Below are positions 9,137 through 15,739 of a DNA stretch of 64,000 bases, in pieces. Each line of letters opens with the position of its first letter. The first letter of the stretch is position 1. The notes beneath the pieces are model-generated. The model saw only the letters and a program-made list of their open reading frames with translations, did not search any database and had not been told where the DNA came from. Origin of the DNA: Pseudoalteromonas sp. XI10. GTDB lineage: Bacteria > Pseudomonadota > Gammaproteobacteria > Enterobacterales > Alteromonadaceae. A program made the translations under genes and the position numbers. The stretch is from positions 62,001 through 126,000 of the forward strand of contig NZ_LOPY01000038.1 in NCBI RefSeq assembly GCF_001469895.1, read 5' to 3'.

Positions 9137-9425
9137 AATTAGGTCCTTGTTGTTTTTGACCAAGCCACAAAATTTATGATTAAGTGGACTAGCCATAGTC
9201 GTGTGAAGAACACGGATTATTTTTAAAATGCTGGGCGCCACAGCAGTTTTTAGGATCCTAAATTTAAAGTTAGCAGCTTTTAAAAACACGGTGGTTAAAT
9301 AAATATTCTAAGTTTATTAAATGTTTGTAGCGTTTTTGTTGGTAAAAATATTTATTAGCTTTGATGAAATGATTTTCAGGTTAGTCAGGTCATTTTTGTT
9401 GGAACTAAGTTTAAAGGATGGATAA

Positions 9426-10403
9426 ATGCTAAAAGTTAAGTCTTTAGTTTGTGCTATGTGCCTTGTTTTACCAACAGTAAGTTTTGCTGAGCAACCAGTA
9501 AACGGGCAAGATTTTATCAATTTATTTGAAAAGCTTTCAGGGAAGCACCCCGGAATCAGAAAAGGTCACGCCAAAGGGGTGTGCGCTGTTGGCACATTTA
9601 CACCTAATCAAGCAGCAAAGCAGTATTCAATCAGCCCTTTATTTAACGCACCGTCAAAAGCAAATATTCGCTTTTCTATGGGCGGGGGTAACCCTAATGC
9701 TGATGAAACATCACGCTCGCCGCGAGGAGTGGGGGTGCAGTTTGTACTAGAAAATGGTGATGTACACAATATTGCAGGGCTAACTACGCCGGTATTTGCA
9801 GGCAACAGCCCAGAAGCGTTTTTTGGCTTGCTTAGTACCTTAGTACCTGACGCAAAAACAGGTCAAATCGATTTTGCAAAAGTAAAAGCATACAGAGAGC
9901 AAAACCCGAGTACTTTAGGACAATTTAATTGGCTACAAAGCCATAACCCGCCAGCATCGTATGTGTCTTCGCGTTATTTTGGCGTGCATACCTTTTACAT
10001 GGTAGATGAAAAGGGCGCTAAGCATGCCTTTAGATGGACCATGGTGCCAGAAGAGCCAGAACTGGTGCTAACAGAAGAGCAAATGAAAACCTTCCCTAAA
10101 TCATTTTTGGCTAAGCGACTTGAAGAAGATTTAGCAAAAGGGAAGGTGCATTATCGTTTTCAAGCACAATTAGCCGAGCCCGGTGATGCATTAACTGATC
10201 CTTCAGTACAATGGCCTGCTGATCGCAAAACAATAAATTTAGGAAAGCTCACCATAGAATCGACAGGTGAGTCAGGCTGCGACCTCACAAATTATGACCC
10301 AAATCTACTATCTAAAGGCTTTATGCCAAGTGATGACAAAGTACTTAAATTACGCTCAACAGCTTATGCGATTTCATTTGCAAAGCGTTTGACGGGGCAA
10401 TAA
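9426..10403 (+). CDS. Secreted catalase-related peroxidase (SrpA-like)
   Basis: Heme catalase-family protein of 325 residues with a signal peptide (VKSLVCAMCLVLPTVSFA). It is shorter than true catalases (about 480 or more residues) and matches the compact catalase-related peroxidase group. Visible family features are the distal His region GIRKGHAKGVCAVGTF, the RFSMGGGNP and SRSPRGVGVQF strands, the SRYFGVHTFYMV segment, and a C-terminal LRSTAYAISFAKRL helix carrying the expected proximal Tyr. A strong AAGGATGG ribosome site precedes the ATG. It probably removes periplasmic peroxide. It stands alone between exbD (opposite strand) and a GNAT gene. Confidence 0.88.
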   Translation: MLKVKSLVCAMCLVLPTVSFAEQPVNGQDFINLFEKLSGKHPGIRKGHAKGVCAVGTFTPNQAAKQYSISPLFNAPSKANIRFSMGGGNPNADETSRSPRGVGVQFVLENGDVHNIAGLTTPVFAGNSPEAFFGLLSTLVPDAKTGQIDFAKVKAYREQNPSTLGQFNWLQSHNPPASYVSSRYFGVHTFYMVDEKGAKHAFRWTMVPEEPELVLTEEQMKTFPKSFLAKRLEEDLAKGKVHYRFQAQLAEPGDALTDPSVQWPADRKTINLGKLTIESTGESGCDLTNYDPNLLSKGFMPSDDKVLKLRSTAYAISFAKRLTGQ

Positions 10404-10591
10404 AAAAACTAAATCGCTTGGCGGTGCTCCCGATTATTTGATAGCAAAATAAACTTGGTGGCTTAACGACCAAGCGACTTTAATTTAAAAGTTGTCGTAA
10501 ATAGTTAAAGTCATATCTTTCAATTATGTATTGTTTTTATTCACTTTACCCATATCTATACATTTACTGAAAAATAAATAAAGGGAATTTT
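10404..10591. repeat. Intergenic spacer with an 8-bp inverted repeat
   Basis: TCGCTTGG near 10412 and CCAAGCGA near 10472 are perfect inverted copies about 50 bp apart. There is no clear T run after them, so terminator function is uncertain. Otherwise the gap holds an AT-rich stretch and the AAAGGGAA ribosome site of the next gene. Confidence 0.4.
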
Positions 10592-11041
10592 ATGAATGTA
10601 ACTTTGCGTGATGTTACGAAGGATAATTGGCTGGATGTAATTCACTTAGAAATAACTAAAGAGCAAGAGGATTACGTAGCGTTAAATTCAGAGTCTATCG
10701 CTGAATCAAGCTTCTATCCCCATTATGTTAATCGGGCAATATATCGTGAAGATGAGGTTGTCGGTTTTATTCAATATTACCAAGAGCTTGAAGAAGGGCT
10801 ACCTGATGAGTTTTACATTGCTCAGTTTATGGTTGATGTAAAATATCAAGGCCAAGGTATAGGTAAAATCGCAACAGAATTAGTAATTAACGAGATGAAA
10901 AAAATTCCAGAATGTAAAAAAATAACCATACTCTACATGCCTGGCCACCATACGATGCGCAAATTTTATTCTCAGTTTGGTTTTGTGGTCACCGAAGAGG
11001 ACGATGAAGACGGTGTTGTAATGGAACTTGATGTTAAATAG
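10592..11041 (+). CDS. GNAT-family N-acetyltransferase
   Basis: Protein of 149 residues with the GNAT fold: beta-strand ending YIAQFMVDVKYQGQGIGKIA, in which QGQGIG is the acetyl-CoA pyrophosphate loop, and a C-terminal YSQFGFVVTEED segment. It resembles diamine or antibiotic acetyltransferases in outline, but the acceptor cannot be named. A good AAAGGGAA ribosome site lies ahead of the ATG. Its stop is 45 bp from the outer end of the integron cassette array, on the opposite strand to the cassette genes. GNAT genes are common cassette cargo, yet I see no attC on its far side, so I treat it as outside the array. Confidence 0.85.
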   Translation: MNVTLRDVTKDNWLDVIHLEITKEQEDYVALNSESIAESSFYPHYVNRAIYREDEVVGFIQYYQELEEGLPDEFYIAQFMVDVKYQGQGIGKIATELVINEMKKIPECKKITILYMPGHHTMRKFYSQFGFVVTEEDDEDGVVMELDVK

Positions 11042-11085
11042 TTGAAACGCACTTTTTGGGACATAAATGAGTTAGAGTATTTATT

Positions 11086-11160
11086 CTGTAACGCCCGAAT
11101 CATGGGCGGATTTTGCTTGGTTACACTTAGCGAAGAATGAGCGCCAGCCAAATGTTACGC
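11086..11160 (-). other. attC site E (short, degenerate)
   Basis: Reading the minus strand, GCGTAAC at 11160-11154 and GTTACAG at 11092-11086 form the outer R boxes, with TTTGGCTGG and a TAACCAAG segment as inner L boxes. It is 75 bp long and follows the 64-residue cassette gene by 60 bp. The core does not fit GTTRRRY perfectly. Confidence 0.55.
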
Positions 11161-11219
11161 GTCCCGTCAATTTTAAGTGCCTTACTATGTGTGCTTCAAA
11201 ACTGAACCAAACCGATATA

Positions 11220-11414
11220 TTAGTATCCATATTTGTCGGGGGTTTGGAAAATTGTTTTTACGATTTTTAAAGCTTCTTCTCTGGCTAGCTCACATTGAAT
11301 TAGAATGTTCACTGCCTGATGAGTACTTTTAGATTTAATTGCTTCATCGAATGCTTCAAATTTATTGAGTGTAAAAAGCCGCTCATTTACAGTCATTCCT
11401 TTCAGCTCGTTCAT
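11220..11414 (-). CDS. Small cassette-borne protein, conserved hypothetical
   Basis: Protein of 64 residues starting MNELKGMTVNERLFTLNKFE, a type of short helical protein seen repeatedly in integron cassettes and genomic islands (recalled, not searched). The chain is acidic and helical with no Cys pair, signal peptide or membrane segment. I chose the ATG at 11414, six codons inside the open frame, because GGAG lies 7 nt upstream. It is the last cassette of the array, with attC site E downstream. No function can be proposed. Confidence 0.7.
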   Translation of the reverse strand: MNELKGMTVNERLFTLNKFEAFDEAIKSKSTHQAVNILIQCELAREEALKIVKTIFQTPDKYGY

Positions 11415-11440
11415 TGCATCACTCCTAAACACAAATACAT

Positions 11441-11523
11441 CGCAATATGGGCCGTATTAAGCTTGGTTAATATTAGCGACGATGGAATACAAGCTATGCG
11501 TTTTGCGCCCATACTCATTACGC
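11441..11523 (-). other. attC site D (degenerate)
   Basis: On the minus strand CGTAAT (11522-11517) pairs with ATTGCG (11446-11441), then GTATGGGC with GCCCATAT, and AGCTTG with CAAGCT. It is 83 bp long. The stop codon TAA of the CxxC cassette gene lies in the first box. The R boxes do not match the GTTRRRY consensus, so the site may be decayed. Confidence 0.6.
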
Positions 11524-11781
11524 ACTGAACCAGATTTGTTGCATAGCTGATAAGAACTCTTCTGTAACAGGATAACCAGAATCATCGCCAATGACTGAAT
11601 CTATGTCACAAGTTGGACAAAGAGCTGTATCCCCATCATCTGTCCAATATAGGATATTTTTGTAATCGAATATATCGAGGCAATAGAAACAACCACATTT
11701 GTTGCTATTTCGCAAAGAATCTCGGTGATATATCGATTTTTTGTGAGCCGCTTTCGCAGCATATAGTAGTTCAATATCCAT
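11518..11781 (-). CDS. Cassette-borne protein with paired CxxC motifs
   Basis: Protein of 87 residues. It has the pairs CGCFYC (with Cys at about 29, 31 and 34) and CPTC (about 55-58), a layout like a small zinc ribbon, separated by DIFDYKNILYWTDDGDTAL. It then has DSVIGDDSGYPVTEEFLSAM. This type is recalled as a frequent hypothetical protein in cassettes and islands. It has no signal peptide, so is probably cytoplasmic. The start ATG follows the degenerate core of attC C by about 14 bp; no clear ribosome site is visible. The stop is in the R'' box of attC D. Function unknown. Confidence 0.75.
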   Translation of the reverse strand: MDIELLYAAKAAHKKSIYHRDSLRNSNKCGCFYCLDIFDYKNILYWTDDGDTALCPTCDIDSVIGDDSGYPVTEEFLSAMQQIWFSA

Positions 11782-11794
11782 ATTTTAAAAGGGT

Positions 11795-11896
11795 ATATAA
11801 TGCCCCGTTTAGGTGGTAGTTATGGGCTAAAAAACGAAAGCAGCGAGTAAATTCAACTGTTTTGCGTCCATTGATTGATTAATTTATTTGTTAGCT
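11795..11896 (-). other. attC site C
   Basis: On the minus strand the site starts with AGCTAAC (11896-11890), has AACAGTTGAATTTACTCG as its L'' region, and ends in ATTATAT (11801-11795), one base from the GTTRRRY core. It is 102 bp long. The TAG stop of the lipoprotein gene lies in the first box. The G-to-A change in the core would weaken recombination. Confidence 0.7.
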
Positions 11897-12245
11897 ATAC
11901 ACATTCCATTCTGTAGCTCAAAGTTAAATTAGTTATGCTATCAGAGTTTGCAATGTAACGAATAATAGCCTTTTCGCTGTACCAGTCACCAGACCATTTA
12001 AATTTGAACTCACCATCTAGAGTTTCAGATTCATACGCTTCACCGTTTAGCATCAAATGTATAACGGAAGAACCGGTAGAGTTTCCATAGCCTTCTATCT
12101 TAATAGCTATAACTTTATCTCCACATGTACTCGTTAATGTAAAAGTTTGAGATTTTGTTAAATTCTTATAATTGATTGTAGAAACTTGATAATTATTACT
12201 ACAAGCTATTAAACCAACTAATAAAAAGTAGACTAAAACTCTCAT
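11895..12245 (-). CDS. Cassette-borne small lipoprotein, hypothetical
   Basis: Protein of 116 residues starting MRVLVYFLLVGLIACSNNYQ: a lipoprotein signal with lipobox GLIAC (Cys15). The mature part is a Ser/Thr-rich, beta-type domain (QTFTLTSTCGDKVIAIKIEG) with two further Cys residues that could form a disulfide. I start at the ATG at 12245, right after attC B. The open frame runs 26 codons further upstream, but only through the attC itself, so that part is an artefact. The stop is in the R'' box of attC C. Function unknown; probably attached to a membrane on the periplasmic side. Confidence 0.75.
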   Translation of the reverse strand: MRVLVYFLLVGLIACSNNYQVSTINYKNLTKSQTFTLTSTCGDKVIAIKIEGYGNSTGSSVIHLMLNGEAYESETLDGEFKFKWSGDWYSEKAIIRYIANSDSITNLTLSYRMECV

Positions 12246-12260
12246 TCGATTACACCATAT

Positions 12261-12360
12261 AGCTAACGCCGCGATAAACGGCAAAAAGTAGTTGCAAAAT
12301 TTGTGACGCACGAACAAAGCCAACTGTTTTTGTCCGCACTTTTAATTTACCTTGTTAGGT
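12261..12360 (-). other. attC site B
   Basis: Minus-strand order: ACCTAAC (12360-12354), L'' region with AACAGTTGGCTTTG, variable spacer, L' region with TTGCAACTAC, and GGCGTTAGCT ending at 12261 with a perfect GTTAGCT core. Length 100 bp. Both R boxes fit the consensus and the inner boxes pair. The preceding gene stops inside it. Confidence 0.85.
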
Positions 12361-12687
12361 GTATGTATTCCAAATTAGAGTAAACAAAACAAAAATTGAA
12401 AATGTTGCATACGAGACGATACCTAACCAAAAACAACCGGGTGATTCACTGCGCTTAACAGTTATTGCTTTAATTACAACGTTATCATCTTTTTTAACAG
12501 AACTGATTGGTGACTTACACTTAGAACCAGTTTTCGGAGAGATTCCTTTATTTCTATTGTCTATTTCTTTAAGTACAATTTGATACCTATGATGACATTT
12601 ATCCCGATCAATATGCTCTAAAACATCTAAAAGTTCCTCATGAGTATATTGAGAATAATTTGGTTCAGAAGTAAACACCAAGTACAC
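12355..12687 (-). CDS. Cassette-borne small membrane protein
   Basis: Protein of up to 110 residues. The N-terminal YSQYTHEELLDVLEHIDRDK, followed by RYQIVLKEIDNR, is a helical segment often seen at the cytoplasmic start of small gammaproteobacterial membrane proteins. A Lys/Ser linker precedes one C-terminal membrane helix (GCFWLGIVSYATFSIFVLF). The start is uncertain: the frame opens with a GTG lying inside the attC A core, and a second GTG lies three codons later; the AGG of the core may act as ribosome site. It stops in the R'' box of attC B. Function unknown. Confidence 0.65.
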   Translation of the reverse strand: MYLVFTSEPNYSQYTHEELLDVLEHIDRDKCHHRYQIVLKEIDNRNKGISPKTGSKCKSPISSVKKDDNVVIKAITVKRSESPGCFWLGIVSYATFSIFVLFTLIWNTYT

Positions 12688-12783
12688 CTAACGCCTCATT
12701 CAGAGGCAAATAATTGTTGGCTAAAATTGCGATGCAGGAGCAAAGCCAACTGTTATTTGTCCTGCTGTAATGACTTGTTAGGC
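12686..12783 (-). other. attC site A (best match)
   Basis: On the minus strand GCCTAAC (12783-12777) begins the site, then an L'' region with AACAGTTGGCTTTG, an L' region with TAGCCAACAATTATTT, and GAGGCGTTAGGTG ending at the GTTAGGT core (12692-12686). Length 98 bp. Both R boxes fit the RYYYAAC/GTTRRRY consensus. The preceding gene reads into it and ends there. Confidence 0.9.
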
Positions 12784-13364
12784 ATATTTTCACCCAACTT
12801 GTTTATTAAAGAATTTGGTACCATTATTTTAAACAAATCCAATGGTAAAAATTTACTGATTTCACGCATTGATTGATTATGCGATTTTGAAGTTCCGTAA
12901 CTAATACCGGGATAATTTAAGGCTGTATTTGCAAAGTACGCAGCTTCCATAAGTAATTCCTTGGTATCAATTTCGCCCATATAAACGGGTGGAACAAGTA
13001 AACGACCTATAGTAGTTCTTTGTAAGTTAACTTGACCAATATACTCACTAATTTTAGGGTCAGTATCTTTGCCGTATTCAAATAAAAAAGCCGAACCTTC
13101 AGAATACCAATCGGTTTCCATAGCGTCTTCCCATGAGATTTCACCTTTGCAAAGTTTCTCAGCAGCTTCAACACCTTTTCTACTACCTGAGTCAGGAAGT
13201 AGCTCCCAGATTCGCCTACAGCATTCAAGTAAGTATTTTTGAATAATAGTCATTGATTCGGGATCTTTAAGGTGTCCACGCTCTCTTAAAAGATAAATAA
13301 TCTCCCAAGAGGATTCTTCACATGCTTGATCTACAGGTTGAATATTATCGACAGGGTTCACCAT
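12753..13364 (-). CDS. Cassette-borne hypothetical protein (203 residues)
   Basis: The first and longest cassette gene. No domain is recognised. The sequence is soluble, helix-rich and acidic, with EKLCKGEISWEDAMETDWYS and IGRLLVPPVYMGEIDTKELL as its most distinctive parts; several Trp and Cys residues and no signal peptide. The ATG lies 3 bp after the GTTAGGC core that opens the cassette, leaving only the core itself as a possible weak ribosome site. The last codons (MPNKSLQQDK) are encoded by the attC, which suggests the reading frame settled into the cassette end. It would be the cassette closest to an attI site if one existed. Confidence 0.75.
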   Translation of the reverse strand: MVNPVDNIQPVDQACEESSWEIIYLLRERGHLKDPESMTIIQKYLLECCRRIWELLPDSGSRKGVEAAEKLCKGEISWEDAMETDWYSEGSAFLFEYGKDTDPKISEYIGQVNLQRTTIGRLLVPPVYMGEIDTKELLMEAAYFANTALNYPGISYGTSKSHNQSMREISKFLPLDLFKIMVPNSLINKLGENMPNKSLQQDK

Positions 13365-13373
13365 ATGCCTAAC

Positions 13374-13964
13374 ATGTTTATAGCGAGCAAATTGCGCGTT
13401 TTTCTTATTGGTTTATTTTTAACAAACTTGTTAACTAATTGCTAGTGTTATAAAAATCTAGTAGTGCAAGCTTTTTAACTGTATAAAACGAGCGAAAGGG
13501 TCGTTTCTTGACTATGCGAGTGATTAAATTGTAGCTTTACGTATATACAGTTGAAGGATTGTAAATTAAAAACTCTCTCCGTATTTTAATTACATTGAGG
13601 ACTATATACTCTATCGACAGTACTCATTAAAAACTACAAGTACTTAATTTAGGTAAGTTCGCGATTGTTGTTCACTTTCGCAACATACGTCACCAAGATT
13701 AATAGAGGATACAGAAGCCGAAGCTTTTATATCTTTAGCTCTGTGTGAAAAGGCACGGACTCACGAACTAGCTAAGCAGCAATATAAGTCTAACAATTTA
13801 ACGAAGAAAGAGTATGGGTATATAGTTGCAAATATAGATCTTGGTTTGGCTACAGTGAAAAAGTGCACATAATTGTTACTCTAAAGGACGTGAAATGGTT
13901 AGCATGAACTCCTTAGTTGCACATATAAGCCTTTTAATTTAGACCCGGTTAGTAGTTCGTTCTA
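13374..13964. other. 600-bp region with no convincing gene; possible attI side of the array
   Basis: The part next to the array (13395-13455) holds several TAAC/GTTA motifs that could be integrase-binding repeats, but nothing decisive. An open frame without ATG runs 13657-13872 on the plus strand (71 codons, with IEDTEAEAFISLALCEKART and then KKEYGYIVANIDLGL); it looks protein-like and may be a gene remnant. A 15-codon ORF with a good AAAGGA ribosome site lies at 13895-13942. No integrase, promoter pair or terminator could be supported. Confidence 0.5.
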
Positions 13965-13976
13965 TTGGTGAGAATC

Positions 13977-14372
13977 GTGCATATTGCTATAAGTTTTAAA
14001 AGTACAAAGTTTGACGTCTCAAAAGAGCGAACAAATCCAATTAATCCGATTTTTGGTGAATCACTTTTAAAGTGGTTTAAATCTGAAATTGAACCTGACT
14101 TTGACGTTACTGAACCAGATGCAGAGGATTGGGGTTGGTATAGCTATATTGACTGGAAGGGACGTCAATACATGCTTGGTGCATCTACTTATTTTGAAGA
14201 AGGTGATGATCCAAAGTCAGAACTCGAGTGGATTTTACAAATAGATAAAAGCCTTACTTTCATTGAGAAGCTCTTTGGAAAAGCAAAAATAACTGAGACT
14301 GATGAATGTGTTTTGTATTTAAAATCGAAACTTGAGTCAGAGCCTAAAATTAGCTCAGTAAGTTTTGAGTAA
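13977..14372 (+). CDS. Hypothetical protein, acidic
   Basis: About 131 residues, unrecognised. The chain is acidic and rich in aromatic residues (EPDAEDWGWYSYIDWKGRQY), then has a probable helix (SELEWILQIDKSLTFIEKLF) and ends SSVSFE. Size, charge and isolation resemble immunity-type or island hypothetical proteins, but there is no toxin next door. No ATG is available: the frame opens with TTG, and I prefer the GTG at 13977 because GGTGAG lies just upstream; GTG at 13968 is the alternative. It lies in sparse DNA beside the cassette array, a likely acquired region. Confidence 0.6.
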   Translation: MHIAISFKSTKFDVSKERTNPINPIFGESLLKWFKSEIEPDFDVTEPDAEDWGWYSYIDWKGRQYMLGASTYFEEGDDPKSELEWILQIDKSLTFIEKLFGKAKITETDECVLYLKSKLESEPKISSVSFE

Positions 14373-14653
14373 TAACACAAAACAACCGTTGTAGTGAGGT
14401 GTTTTTAGTGGTTGGCTTTATTTATTGCGTTCTTTTTTATCTAAGTATTAAACGCTGGTGTAATGTGTTCACGGAGAAGCGGCGCATTTAGGAAACTGGG
14501 ATAGCGCAATTATTAAAGCTTGTCATTGGTAGACTTTGGAGTGATTGTAATAACACTGGTGATGGGTTCGCTCACTACAAACGAAAGTGATATAGCTGGC
14601 TTATTTACATCAAGTCGCGGGTAATACATATTAGATAAAAGAGAGGTTAAATT

Positions 14654-14924
14654 GAAGCGGAGTGTTCATTTCAAAGTAAATTTGGGTTTGTTAGTGTTTT
14701 GCATAATAGGCTTTCAATTTCAATCTATAACCGTTGATGGCTTCTTTGTTAACCCATTTTATATAGGTAGCATGGTACTTGGTTTTCTATTAGTGGTTAG
14801 AGCTTTGCGTTATACCTGCCAAAAGTGTTTAAGAAATCAAATAATGCTAGGCTTTTACAAATATCGTTTACCAACGTCAAAGTGCTACAACTGCGATTAT
14901 GAAATTGATCAACATCATAAATAA
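14654..14924 (+). CDS. Small membrane protein with C-terminal zinc-ribbon-like CxxC pairs
   Basis: About 90 residues. Two hydrophobic helices (about 8-25 and 33-50) are followed by a cytoplasmic tail with CQKC and CYNC, spaced as in a zinc ribbon. The start is a TTG at 14652 with GAGAGG five bases ahead of it; no in-frame ATG gives a full-length protein. The reported start differs by two bases from that TTG only as a boundary convention; the frame is that of MKRSVHFKVN. The 280 bp upstream, to the previous stop, hold no visible gene. Function unknown. Confidence 0.6.
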
Positions 14925-15073
14925 CAAAAAATTCACTGCAGAACAAAAACATAGAATTAGAATATGGTCCGCTTCACATTTTAGCTTAAACATTCTTGCC
15001 GGTTACAAAAGCTTTAGCAAACATCTGATCTTTAAATCAAGTATAAATAACAAACCGCTCATCTAAACAGATA

Positions 15074-15103
15074 AAAGCCCAGCTTAACTGGGCTTTGCAC
15101 TCT
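15074..15103 (-). terminator. terminator of the DUF2383 gene
   Basis: AAAGCCCAG and CTGGGCTTT pair around a short loop (15074-15096). On the minus strand it continues with TTTTAT, just past the DUF2383 protein stop. Confidence 0.75.
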
Positions 15104-15109
15104 CACAAT

Positions 15110-15553
15110 TTAATGCTTTTTCATTTTACTCATTTCAGCATGACAACTTTGAATTGTCAGTAGGGTTTTTGATAACGCGGCTTCACAATCATGTGGTTGT
15201 GGCTTTTTAAGCGCGTGTTTGATCTCTGCTAGTGTTTTATCTTCAACTTCTTCAAGCTCGCTAACGTAGGTGGCATTTTTGTCGGCACCGAGTTTGGTGA
15301 TTACTGATGTATAAGCTTTACGCGCTTCTACAGCAAAGTCAGAGCCATTTTCACGCTCGCCATTTTCGTTAATAGCATAAGGTTGTAAGCGCTCAACACT
15401 TACTTTTCGCGCATCTATCATGCGTTGAAATAAGGCAATTATGCTTGGGTCGGTTACTTTTTCCTGTGCTTTTTCATAAAAATCGATACCGCTATTCATA
15501 ACTTGGATGATATCTGCAATATGATGAACGTCTTGTCCTTGATGAGTATTCAT
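15110..15553 (-). CDS. PA2169-type four-helix-bundle protein (DUF2383)
   Basis: Protein of 147 residues. Long amphipathic helices (HIADIIQVMNSGIDFYEKAQ; IIALFQRMIDARKVSVERLQ; SVITKLGADKNATYVSELEE) and conserved Glu residues spaced along them give the ferritin-like four-helix pattern of the DUF2383/PA2169 family, whose role is unknown but which is often stress-linked. I chose the ATG at 15553 over the open-frame start 28 codons upstream because GAGGTC lies 5 nt before it and the protein then starts directly at the domain. It has its own terminator and no operon partner. Confidence 0.8.
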   Translation of the reverse strand: MNTHQGQDVHHIADIIQVMNSGIDFYEKAQEKVTDPSIIALFQRMIDARKVSVERLQPYAINENGERENGSDFAVEARKAYTSVITKLGADKNATYVSELEEVEDKTLAEIKHALKKPQPHDCEAALSKTLLTIQSCHAEMSKMKKH

Positions 15554-15739
15554 AATGACCTCTTTTTGAATATTAAAAACAATGCAATTAGATACTTGCA
15601 AAGCATATTCCAGTTCATTACCAAAATATAAAGTCATTGTATTTCAAGTGGTTATTGGTTTTTAATAGGAGGGGTACTGCTGATAAGCTAAGCTAACATC
15701 TTGCTTATCAGCAATAATTACAATTTGGTTGGTAAAATC

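Larger units (their letters stand above)
11086..13373 (-). mobile_element. Integron gene-cassette array without a visible integrase (CALIN-like)
   Basis: Five successive units on the minus strand each carry one short gene followed by an attC-type recombination site. Three attC sites (near 12.73, 12.31 and 11.85 kb) share the L-box core CAGTTG and are 98-102 bp long; two more (near 11.48 and 11.12 kb) are shorter and degenerate. Four of the five genes stop exactly inside the R'' box of the following attC, as cassette genes often do. A GTTAGGC core at 13367-13373 starts the first unit. No tyrosine recombinase (IntI) is encoded in the window on either side. Borders: core sites at 13367-13373 and 11086-11092. 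Confidence 0.85.

Noticed and set aside
10404..10500. Inverted repeat TCGCTTGG/CCAAGCGA as a possible sixth attC beyond the GNAT gene
   Set aside because: No RYYYAAC/GTTRRRY boxes at its ends and no L boxes; more like a plain inverted repeat.
12246..12323. Extra 26 N-terminal codons for the lipoprotein cassette gene
   Set aside because: They translate attC B; the lipoprotein signal starts only at the ATG at 12245.
11086..13373. CRISPR-like reading of the evenly spaced repeats
   Set aside because: The repeats are 75-102 bp, imperfect and separated by genes, not short identical repeats with unique spacers.
13395..13455. Cluster of TAAC/GTTA motifs as an attI site
   Set aside because: Motifs this short occur by chance in AT-rich DNA; with no integrase nearby there is no basis for an attI call.
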